This document shows, in pieces, positions 1 to 6,915 of a stretch of 12,632 bases of DNA. Source of the stretch: Candidatus Glassiibacteriota bacterium. GTDB taxonomy: Bacteria > Gemmatimonadota > Glassbacteria > GWA2-58-10. The position numbers and the translations under genes are program-made. Numbering within the stretch: the first letter of the stretch is position 1; each line of letters starts with the position of its first letter. The stretch spans positions 1 to 12,632 of the forward strand of contig JAUVUV010000017.1 in NCBI GenBank assembly GCA_030604975.1, given 5' to 3'. The notes under the pieces were generated by a model. The model ran no database searches, was not told the DNA's origin, and was given only the letters and a program-made list of their open reading frames with translations.

Positions 1-30
1 CGCGGGCGCACACACGGGTGCGCCCCTACG
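1..30. repeat. Perfect 8-bp hairpin, probable dispersed intergenic palindrome
   Basis: Bases 4-11 (GGGCGCAC) and 18-25 (GTGCGCCC) are exact inverted complements around a 6-base loop. The hairpin lies about 50 bp past the stop codon of the last minus-strand gene. Read on the minus strand it is introduced by CGTAGGGGCG. From memory, GTAGGGGCG-type palindromes recur between genes in many environmental bacterial genomes, so a dispersed repeat (REP-like) is my preferred reading. It could also help end transcription of the operon. No T-run can be judged on the minus strand because the window ends three bases beyond the stem. Confidence 0.45.
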
Positions 31-76
31 GAATATGTAACCTTATTTCCGGGACATGACACTAGGGGGGATTTCA

Positions 77-2224
77 TTAAATAATGCACTTTGAATCCTC
101 TATGGCTGTCGTCAAAAATGTACACAGCGGAAAGCAGGGATAATTTCCACTGCCGGACTGCGTGACCACGATCATGTCGTAAACCTCAAGAAGCGGCACG
201 GTGAACCGGCAGCGCTTGCCCACGAGACTGAATTCAAGTTCCTGCGAACCCTCCCGGTCAGGAGAGATCACCCGCACTCGGCGAACTTTCCTGCCCCGGT
301 CGATCCTGACATCCACAGGGATATTCGCCATAACGCTGCCCTTCCTGTAATTGACCAGGTGGACCATGATCAGGTTGTCTTTCTCCACCTGCTCCACAGC
401 CACCCAGTCAGGTACTTCTACCTCCAGGCTGAGACGGCCTCCCGCAGCCCGGCGCACTGCATCTCCGAGCTCGCGCCAGTTGGAGGGCAGGAGCCAGGTT
501 CCCCGCCCCAGATGACCGTCCCAGGAGCCGGTCCAGCGCGCGGCCTGCTCCCTGTCCAGGGGGATAATCTCCGGTATGTATACCACCCGCCCGCCCCGGG
601 TGACCTCGGTTTTGTTCGAGAAAGCAGGGGAAGTACCCTCGCCGGGGATCCAGCTTTCACCCATCCCGATCACATCGGCCAAACCGGGACGAACCCTTCT
701 TCTTCCCCAATGGTCGAAGTTCGAGGTTTCTCCGGTAAGTACCAGTCCTCCGCCGGAATCGACAAACCTGGCTATCCGCGCGATATGTTCATCAGCCAGG
801 TTATTCTGCCCGGCCAGCACGAGAACTTTATAGCGCGAGAGGTCTCCCATCTGCTCGTCGAATATCAGGTCAAACGGAACGTGGCTCTGGATCATCGCCT
901 GCTCGAACATGCACTGCTCGAGCGCGGCCCGGTGGTTGTCGTAGGCCATGGTGGCGTAGGAACGCAACAGAGCGGCGTCCTCACGGTTGCGCGTGCCTGT
1001 GAAAAGGTCTCGATTGTCCATGTAGAATTTATAATACTTATAATGGACAGTTTCCCGATTACCGAGCTGCACGTTGCCTGCGGTCTGGTTGAACGCGAGG
1101 TTCTCAGCCAGCATCCGCTCGTAACCCTTGTAGGTCAGGATTATGTTATCCAGTGTCCGGCCGAGTTTGTAAGTCCGTATCTTGGAGATCAGCACTCCCC
1201 TGTCGTCATAGTCAGCGTGGTTGATTTCCTCGCTCCACATGATCTCGGTATATTTCATAAACCAGGGATGCCAGAGCGCGGCCTGGAAAGCCCTGTTCCG
1301 GCCGTAAAAACCGTGGGGGTTGGTGTCTATCGCAATCTCGGGGTTCAGCGAGCGGGCATACTCGGTCATTTCCCTCAGCCAGTCGGCCATCACCCAGCAG
1401 CGGAAATCGATCCACTCCTGCTGCACGGGATCCTTGATCACCCTGATGTTGCCCGGCCTGTTGGTCTGGTTCCAGACCGGCGGCTCGACAAGGTGCATAT
1501 TGGTGTGGCCGAACCGCTCGATTTGCTGTTCGAGGGTGTATTTATCCTGAAGGTACTTGCGGAACGCCTCGACCGTGACCGGGCTCTTGTCCGATTCCGG
1601 CTCCATATTGCAGTCGTAATTATCGAAATGAAGCATATCGGTCTTACATTCTTCCACAAGCGTCTTGAGTATTTTTTCCTTGTAGTATTTCCGGTACTCG
1701 GGATGCGCCAGGTTCGGCTTGTAGCGGTAAGATTGCTGAAAGCCATAGGTGAGCCGGATCGGCCGGCCGAGTTCATCCCGCTGGATCCACTCCCTGGCCC
1801 GGGGGTCCTCGGCAAAGAAAGTTTCTCCCACGATAGTCATCACCTGGCTGTAGGTATCAAGCTTCATCCCGTGTTTGTGCACGTAGCCTGAAAGCGTTTT
1901 GAGCATCTCCATTTCTTTGCGCTCGGCCTCGTAGCCGAACCCTTTGTAACCGTGGGTATGGAACACCTCGATACCGGCGTTTTTGGCCGCGATTACGGTA
2001 CTTTCCTTGTGCTCATCCACAAAACGCTGCCAGGCTTCCTCGTACTGAAAGCCGCCGCCTTTCCTGACACGGAAAATGAAAGGTTCGTGGTGGCCCCAGC
2101 CGAGCACCACGCCGTTGTCGACCCAGCCGGCCCGTTTTTCCTGATAATATTTCCTCTCAGCCTGCAATACGGAAAAGGCGATCAGCAGCAGGAAAACAAT
2201 GATTCCGGGCGTGGAGCTTTTCAT
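77..2224 (-). CDS. Exported GH42-like putative glycoside hydrolase with beta-galactosidase-trimerisation-type domain
   Basis: The protein is about 715 residues and begins with a Sec signal peptide (hydrophobic residues 8-21, likely cleavage after the QA at 21-22). Residues ~35-400 look like a TIM-barrel hydrolase of the GH42-like or hypothetical-GH class, with HTHGYKGFG (89-97), LHFDNYD (198-204) and EIMWSEE (327-333) at likely strand ends. D201 and E332/E333 are candidate catalytic acids by inference only. Residues ~435-560 resemble the class-I-glutamine-amidotransferase-like trimerisation domain of GH42 enzymes (VLVLAGQNNLADEHI, then FVDSGGGLVLTGETSNF), followed by a beta domain with VHLVNY (621-626). 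The start is ATG at 2224, because the GTG at 2230 lies inside the ribosome binding site. The last ~27 residues are cysteine-rich and unlike a domain end. It is the last gene of the run, 114 bp after the DUF2264 gene. The fold class is fairly secure; substrate and activity are not. Confidence 0.75.
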   Translation of the reverse strand: MKSSTPGIIVFLLLIAFSVLQAERKYYQEKRAGWVDNGVVLGWGHHEPFIFRVRKGGGFQYEEAWQRFVDEHKESTVIAAKNAGIEVFHTHGYKGFGYEAERKEMEMLKTLSGYVHKHGMKLDTYSQVMTIVGETFFAEDPRAREWIQRDELGRPIRLTYGFQQSYRYKPNLAHPEYRKYYKEKILKTLVEECKTDMLHFDNYDCNMEPESDKSPVTVEAFRKYLQDKYTLEQQIERFGHTNMHLVEPPVWNQTNRPGNIRVIKDPVQQEWIDFRCWVMADWLREMTEYARSLNPEIAIDTNPHGFYGRNRAFQAALWHPWFMKYTEIMWSEEINHADYDDRGVLISKIRTYKLGRTLDNIILTYKGYERMLAENLAFNQTAGNVQLGNRETVHYKYYKFYMDNRDLFTGTRNREDAALLRSYATMAYDNHRAALEQCMFEQAMIQSHVPFDLIFDEQMGDLSRYKVLVLAGQNNLADEHIARIARFVDSGGGLVLTGETSNFDHWGRRRVRPGLADVIGMGESWIPGEGTSPAFSNKTEVTRGGRVVYIPEIIPLDREQAARWTGSWDGHLGRGTWLLPSNWRELGDAVRRAAGGRLSLEVEVPDWVAVEQVEKDNLIMVHLVNYRKGSVMANIPVDVRIDRGRKVRRVRVISPDREGSQELEFSLVGKRCRFTVPLLEVYDMIVVTQSGSGNYPCFPLCTFLTTAIEDSKCII

Positions 2225-2225
2225 G

Positions 2226-2233
2226 ATCACCTC
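2226..2233 (-). promoter_or_regulatory. Ribosome binding site that decides the start of the GH42-like gene
   Basis: The minus strand reads GAGGTGATC directly before ATG at 2224-2222. All nine bases match the usual complement of the 16S rRNA 3' end (AAGGAGGTGATCC). The in-frame GTG at 2230-2228 is part of this element and is therefore an unlikely start. The ATG also places the hydrophobic signal peptide core in the expected position. Confidence 0.75.
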
Positions 2234-2338
2234 ACTTGTAAGGATTCAGTCTGTTAGCAGATCAAGCGACCTCTCCCGGGCAAAATCTCAGCTATCAGCT
2301 TTCGGAAGCATGTCAGGGATCGTTTTTTTCCATGCCGT

Positions 2339-4399
2339 TCAGTAAGGCACACGGATCAGGTATGTTTTCCCTTCGAACCTCACCCGCAGCAGCTCTTTAT
2401 TTTCAGAAACAGTTATCACAGGATCTGCCGGCAGCCTGCCCCTGGTACCGTCAACATAAACCGCCACAATCGTGTTGGACGACACCGGCTGGCTGCTCTG
2501 CCAGTGCGGGAACGCACCCCTGCCCCCAAAATTGTGGGAGTGTTTCCACCCGGTGCGTGGTTCCAGCAGCTCGAACTCGAGCTTTCCTTCAGGAGCCTGA
2601 ATGACTTTCATAGTGGAATGGCACTCACCCCCGTGGATCCTCAGGCTGTTTTCGCCCGCTTCGCTTTCCAGGTTCTCGCCGTGGGGCACGCTGATCCCGT
2701 ATCCCCCGAGGTAGAGATATGCCGGCCTAGCGCTGTTATGCCAGAAGACGTGCACTTCGCCGCTGGTGCCGACCAGGGTGTGCGTAATTACCTCGCCGAA
2801 ATCATACCAGACAGTATCTGCTCCTTCCGTATCCGGGACAGGTATGTCCTCCACGCTTACCAGGTGGTCGTCGGTAACCTGGATCGCCCGCGGCCGTTCG
2901 CGGAAATGCCAGCTGCTACCGTCGAAAGAGGTTCCCGTGCGCCCTGCTCCCAAATCCGGGCCGCCGTCGCCGGTGGCACACCATCCGAGATAGCTGGAGT
3001 AGGCGTGCTGGCAATACTTGATCCCACGCTGCCAGTTTCCCCAGTGAGAGAATGGCTGTCCCACCGGGTAAAGCCGGGCCTCGCCATCGATCGGACTCAC
3101 CTTTACCAGCATCTGCGCTGCCGGCAAGGGTACCCTGCCTCCTGCCTCATCTGCTGGCATGGGCTTCTCAACTTCGTTCCAGAAAGGATGGTCCTCCGGG
3201 ATCAGAAGGGCAACAAGCCCCTGGACAGCCCAGTAGGGTGAGCCCCGGTCGATATACGGTTCGGCGACCACGGTGTTGGGGCCGCGGTATCCCGGCTCCA
3301 GAAGGCCGCGTTCGCTCAGGGCTCCATGCTCCCAGAAATATTTCAGGCAGCCCGAGGCGATTCTTCTCGCCTGGCCTGGAGCAAACGTGCAGGTATTGTT
3401 GAGCACGGTCCAACCGATTGGCGCAAGGCAGGCGAAACGGTAGGTGGTGGAGCGGCCCCAGGGGACAGGTCCGCCGTCCCGGCCGAAAAGGTAAAGATAG
3501 CTCTCCAGAAAAAGTGCAGTGGTTTGCCTGACCCGCTCCCCGAACTGACTATGCCATGGCTTGTCGAACCTGGTCAGGGCATGGTTGTAGAGTTGAAAGG
3601 CCCAGAGGTTGTAAAGGTCGAAACTGCGGTTGCCGCCGTCGATAAACCAGCCGTCCCCGCGGTACCAGTTGAACAGGCGCTCGAACATCCGGGTAAGGAA
3701 CTCGCGATTGGACTCCACCCCGTGACGGTCGAGGATCGGCACGGTGATCATGTGGAAATGCCAGTGGTTACAGTCATAGGCGATTGTGTGAGCCAGGTCC
3801 TTGAAATAGGCCAGGATGTTCTGTTTCTCCTGCTGGCTGAACGGCTTCCAGAAAAACTCCGGGCTGATCAGGATTCCCATGGCGAGGTTCGTGCCGAAAA
3901 CGTCGTATTTGGGATGCGGGCCCCAGTAATGCGGGCTGTCGGGGTTAGTGCCGCGCCTGATTTCTTTCAGGTAAAGCTCGGTTATCGAGCCTTTGTATCC
4001 GGGAACCCTGTCTTTTCCAGTGGCGGCAGTGTATATCGCCACGAGCATCAGACTGCGGTCGAACGCCTCGCGGCTTCCACCCACATCGAACAGTCTCCCG
4101 AAATGGCCGGTCTCCTCCGGATCTCCGACCAGTTCAGGCATGCCGCTTTCCCTGTCGAAACAGGGAAGGATTCCGGCGATTATCTTTTCGGCTACCTCCA
4201 GCCAGTGCTCCCTGGTGTACCCGGTGAACGGACTCAACTGGAAATTATCTTTGGCTTTCAGGACAGCGTTTTTACTCATCGGGCTTTCCTTTTCAGCGGC
4301 CATGCTGGGTACCGGAGTCAAGGACAGCGCGGCAAAAAGCACAGCGCACAACACGATCAGAATTTTCGCAAGCCTCGACTTGCTTTTCGATTCTTTCAT
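2339..4399 (-). CDS. Exported DUF2264-family protein, possible (alpha/alpha)6 glycoside hydrolase
   Basis: The protein is about 686 residues. It has a basic N-terminus and a hydrophobic stretch at residues 11-30, with likely signal cleavage near SMA/AEK (residue 34), so it is probably periplasmic. DUF2264 hallmarks are present: NHWHFH (211-216), WFIDGGNRSFDLYN (251-264), GPVPWGRSTTYRFA (310-323), GSPYWA (386-391) and HPFW (404-407). A C-terminal beta-rich part (~430-686) follows the helical toroid. As I recall, a Bacteroides member of this superfamily was characterised as a beta-glucuronidase and placed in a CAZy family (GH154). That would suit removal of a uronic acid here, but transferring the activity to this protein is inference. 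It lies between a heparinase-like lyase and a GH42-like gene, which supports a role in acidic-polysaccharide breakdown. GTG at 4405 is rejected as start because it abuts the Shine-Dalgarno. Confidence 0.85.
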   Translation of the reverse strand: MKESKSKSRLAKILIVLCAVLFAALSLTPVPSMAAEKESPMSKNAVLKAKDNFQLSPFTGYTREHWLEVAEKIIAGILPCFDRESGMPELVGDPEETGHFGRLFDVGGSREAFDRSLMLVAIYTAATGKDRVPGYKGSITELYLKEIRRGTNPDSPHYWGPHPKYDVFGTNLAMGILISPEFFWKPFSQQEKQNILAYFKDLAHTIAYDCNHWHFHMITVPILDRHGVESNREFLTRMFERLFNWYRGDGWFIDGGNRSFDLYNLWAFQLYNHALTRFDKPWHSQFGERVRQTTALFLESYLYLFGRDGGPVPWGRSTTYRFACLAPIGWTVLNNTCTFAPGQARRIASGCLKYFWEHGALSERGLLEPGYRGPNTVVAEPYIDRGSPYWAVQGLVALLIPEDHPFWNEVEKPMPADEAGGRVPLPAAQMLVKVSPIDGEARLYPVGQPFSHWGNWQRGIKYCQHAYSSYLGWCATGDGGPDLGAGRTGTSFDGSSWHFRERPRAIQVTDDHLVSVEDIPVPDTEGADTVWYDFGEVITHTLVGTSGEVHVFWHNSARPAYLYLGGYGISVPHGENLESEAGENSLRIHGGECHSTMKVIQAPEGKLEFELLEPRTGWKHSHNFGGRGAFPHWQSSQPVSSNTIVAVYVDGTRGRLPADPVITVSENKELLRVRFEGKTYLIRVPY

Positions 4400-4405
4400 C
4401 GGCAC

Positions 4406-4411
4406 CCTCCC
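4406..4411 (-). promoter_or_regulatory. Ribosome binding site that decides the start of the DUF2264 gene
   Basis: The minus strand carries GGGAGG six bases (GTGCCG) before ATG at 4399. The in-frame GTG at 4405 touches the motif with no spacer, so the ATG is the better start. Confidence 0.7.
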
Positions 4412-4433
4412 TTGTAATTAAATCTGGATCTCA

Positions 4434-4445
4434 AAACTATAGTTT
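4434..4445. promoter_or_regulatory. Perfect 12-bp palindrome, possible operator or -10 region
   Basis: AAACTATAGTTT is a perfect palindrome in the 94-bp gap between the lyase gene and the DUF2264 gene, 34 bases upstream of the DUF2264 ATG. It contains TATAGT on both strands, a 5 of 6 match to a sigma70-type -10 hexamer. No convincing -35 hexamer sits 16-18 bp further upstream on the minus strand. A regulator site or an internal promoter is possible, and chance in an AT-rich gap cannot be excluded. Confidence 0.3.
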
Positions 4446-4493
4446 CTCGCGCTATTCTGATATTTTACTAAGGCTGCCAGGATCCTACCGGTG

Positions 4494-6830
4494 TCATTTC
4501 AGCAGGATTTCTCTCTTACCCAGATCCCAATCAATAGAAATCCGCCTACCTTCAAAGTTCCAGCCTAAACTGGTTAGGCCATCCATATTTATTTCTGAAT
4601 GCAAATCTTTCAGCTCCGGCGAATCTTTACCTCTTGCATGCAAAAGGGCAAAGATAGCTGTAAAGCCGTTATTAAAAGAAGGAGAGATAACGAGCCGTTT
4701 TGTCTGCCGGAACCTGTCATGTGGATTTTTAATCTCGAACTCTTCCCAACTCAGGCCAGTTTCAGTCGGCAGCAGGGAATACAGGTCGAGGCTTGCCTCT
4801 CCCAAGCTGGCCATGATGTGGGAGGATTCGCTAACAATTTCTGCTTGCGGATCGAAGTGCAGAAGCCATTGAGCCTCTCTTAGCGCTGTAATCTCCTCGC
4901 TGTGGACGGTCATGCGGATCAGGCGGCAGTTGTGCGGCATGTCGGCCCCGCGGAAAGAAATCCGGCTGCCCGTTTTCAACTGCACCGGCGGGGAGACGAT
5001 GAAATGATTGTCGCAAACCCGGGAGGTTGTCTTCCAGGAGTGCACGGTTTTCCCGTCAACCTCGAACGAATACCTGCCCTCACCCGGGAAATTATCGAGG
5101 TAGTTGGCCGTGATGGTATAAGTGCCGGGCTTTCCCTTGAAAATCGTATATGCCTCGCCCTCTTTGCCGACAACATAACCGTTTCTGGCATGCGTGAGCC
5201 CGCCGCTGACTTTAAGTTCCTCGCTAAAGTAGCTGAACAGCACACCTTTATCATCAAGTTCTATCCGGTCTGCCACGACCAGGACGTCCGGCTTGATAAA
5301 CAGCAGATGCCGCTCGAACTTTTTCAGCCCCAGGGCCGGGTGATAAGCGCGTGTGACATCCCCGACAATATAGTCGTATTCAGGGCTGGAGCTTGTATGG
5401 ACGATTTCCGGGTAATGCCTGTATTGAAGACATTCGGCCACGCCCATCCAGATAATGTCTTCACCCAGCTGCCCCCGTCCCTTGAACAGCACGGTGTTGT
5501 GGTTGGCCGTGCGCTTGAATGTTGTGTAGAGCGGATCGATAGCCAGGAACTGCCCCTTGGCGAAAATCTGGAACGAGCCTGCGTCCGGTTGCTGGTGGTT
5601 GGTTCCCCAGTCCCACTCGGCTGTAAGCGAGTGTGTTTTGCCCATGAACGGCCCGCACTTGAACCCGACCAGCATGGCATCCGGGTCGGTCCACGAGGAG
5701 CGCATCATCACCTGGTCGTTTTCCTTGAAATGTTTGAAAGTGGGAAACCGCGCCGGATCTGCCTCGGGTATATCGGGATCGTACCAGAGAAGGGCCCAAA
5801 ATGAGGCTGAACTGAGCCCGCTCTCTTCCAGGCTTATCAGGTACTTGCCCAGCCACTGGGCCGTGGCGTCATTCAGCTTGGAGGCGATCAGGAAAAGCTG
5901 CGGTTCCGGCCCGTGCCAGTTGGCATGCCGCGGGGCGTCCCCGAATGTCATGGCCCATTCGTCCGCGGTGTGGGAGGGCAGCAGGCTGTGGAGAATCCAG
6001 GAGGACATCTCTTTCAGACCCGGTGTATCGTAAAAGTCCCGGCCCAGCAGAGTTCTGGCAAACTCGGCATACTTGGAGATAAACTCGAAATCATATTGAC
6101 CGTAACTCAGGCCCTCCAACGATGTGCCGTCCACGGGCAAGGTACGAAACACCACGTCGAAAAAGTCCTCGCAGAGTTTAAGCCATTCCGGCGCCCGATC
6201 ATCCTCGCCGTAGAGAGCGGCTGCGGCATAGGCAAAACCGCAAAAGTTTGAAATCGCATGGTTCTGGAAGTACTGGTTGTGGTACCAGACCCGGCCGGTT
6301 GTCATTCTCTCGTACTCGGCCTGGGCCTCCCGGGCCAGGCGCTCTGCTACCAGGGAGCGTTCCTCGGCAGTTAAGGACTGGTAAAGCCAGTCGTAGGCCA
6401 GGGCGATTCCCTGCAACAAGTGGCCGTGAACAAGGTCATTTTCCGGGTCCCATTCTTGGCTGCGGGCGAGGTTGAGCAGATGCTTTTTCGCCACTTCCAG
6501 ATGGGCCTGATCGCCTGTCATCAGCCAGGCGAAACAGAGATCCGGAGCGAGATTGGCGTGTCCGCGGTTTAGATCCTCAGGCAATGCCTCAACGCTGCCG
6601 GCTTCGAGCTTGTCCGGCAGGTCCTGAAAGTAGCGTTCCCAGAGCCATTTGTGCGAGGTTTCGATATCCGACCTGAGCCTCTTCTGGACTTTCGGGGTGA
6701 GGATAATCCTGGGGTGAGGGTTGTTGAGAGCTTGCCTGTCGGTAAGCTCGGCCTCAGGGCCTTCTTTACCGCAGGAGACAATAACCAGGCATGCTGCGAG
6801 AATAAAAGTTTTCCAGGCTCCGGCATCCAT
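4494..6830 (-). CDS. Heparinase II/III-type polysaccharide lyase lipoprotein
   Basis: The protein is 778 residues and probably a lipoprotein: the lipobox-like IVSC ends at Cys20, followed by Gly21-Lys22. Residues ~35-345 form the helical DUF4962-like domain and ~365 onward the Heparinase_II_III beta-sheet domain. Candidate catalytic residues fit PL15/17/21-type lyases: Asn190-His191, Tyr243 in LEGLSYGQY, and His412 in NHQQPDAGSF. The spacing resembles heparinase II (His202, Tyr257, His406). NHNT (443-446) is also conserved. Such lyases cleave 4-linked uronates by beta-elimination; the exact polymer is unknown. Residues ~556-645 look like an inserted beta-sandwich carbohydrate-binding module (GTYTITANYLDNFPGEG near the start, GSRISFRG near the end). 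In the usual HxHxD motif the second His is Gln414. GGAGGT lies four bases before the ATG. The gene sits 85 bp after the symporter gene. Confidence 0.88.
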   Translation of the reverse strand: MDAGAWKTFILAACLVIVSCGKEGPEAELTDRQALNNPHPRIILTPKVQKRLRSDIETSHKWLWERYFQDLPDKLEAGSVEALPEDLNRGHANLAPDLCFAWLMTGDQAHLEVAKKHLLNLARSQEWDPENDLVHGHLLQGIALAYDWLYQSLTAEERSLVAERLAREAQAEYERMTTGRVWYHNQYFQNHAISNFCGFAYAAAALYGEDDRAPEWLKLCEDFFDVVFRTLPVDGTSLEGLSYGQYDFEFISKYAEFARTLLGRDFYDTPGLKEMSSWILHSLLPSHTADEWAMTFGDAPRHANWHGPEPQLFLIASKLNDATAQWLGKYLISLEESGLSSASFWALLWYDPDIPEADPARFPTFKHFKENDQVMMRSSWTDPDAMLVGFKCGPFMGKTHSLTAEWDWGTNHQQPDAGSFQIFAKGQFLAIDPLYTTFKRTANHNTVLFKGRGQLGEDIIWMGVAECLQYRHYPEIVHTSSSPEYDYIVGDVTRAYHPALGLKKFERHLLFIKPDVLVVADRIELDDKGVLFSYFSEELKVSGGLTHARNGYVVGKEGEAYTIFKGKPGTYTITANYLDNFPGEGRYSFEVDGKTVHSWKTTSRVCDNHFIVSPPVQLKTGSRISFRGADMPHNCRLIRMTVHSEEITALREAQWLLHFDPQAEIVSESSHIMASLGEASLDLYSLLPTETGLSWEEFEIKNPHDRFRQTKRLVISPSFNNGFTAIFALLHARGKDSPELKDLHSEINMDGLTSLGWNFEGRRISIDWDLGKREILLK

Positions 6831-6915
6831 TTTTACCTCCGCTCTTCAGGGCGAAAACCTGTACTAAAGAAACATGAAAAGAAATATTTCACATCCGCGG
6901 GCAATTTGGAAACAA

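Noticed and set aside
359..1891. Long plus-strand open frame of about 510 codons opposite the GH42-like gene
   Set aside because: It mirrors a gene with a signal peptide and recognisable domains. Its own translation shows no family motif and it has no ribosome binding site I can see.
3326..4417. Plus-strand open frame of about 363 codons opposite the DUF2264 gene
   Set aside because: The DUF2264 motifs on the minus strand are unmistakable. The plus-strand translation has no recognisable domain.
4902..5804. Plus-strand open frame of about 300 codons opposite the lyase gene
   Set aside because: It lies wholly inside the heparinase-like gene and has no motif of its own.
6881..6890. Palindrome GAAATATTTC in the gap before the lyase gene
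   Set aside because: It is a perfect 10-bp palindrome but AT-rich, with no extension of the symmetry. Chance is as likely as function.
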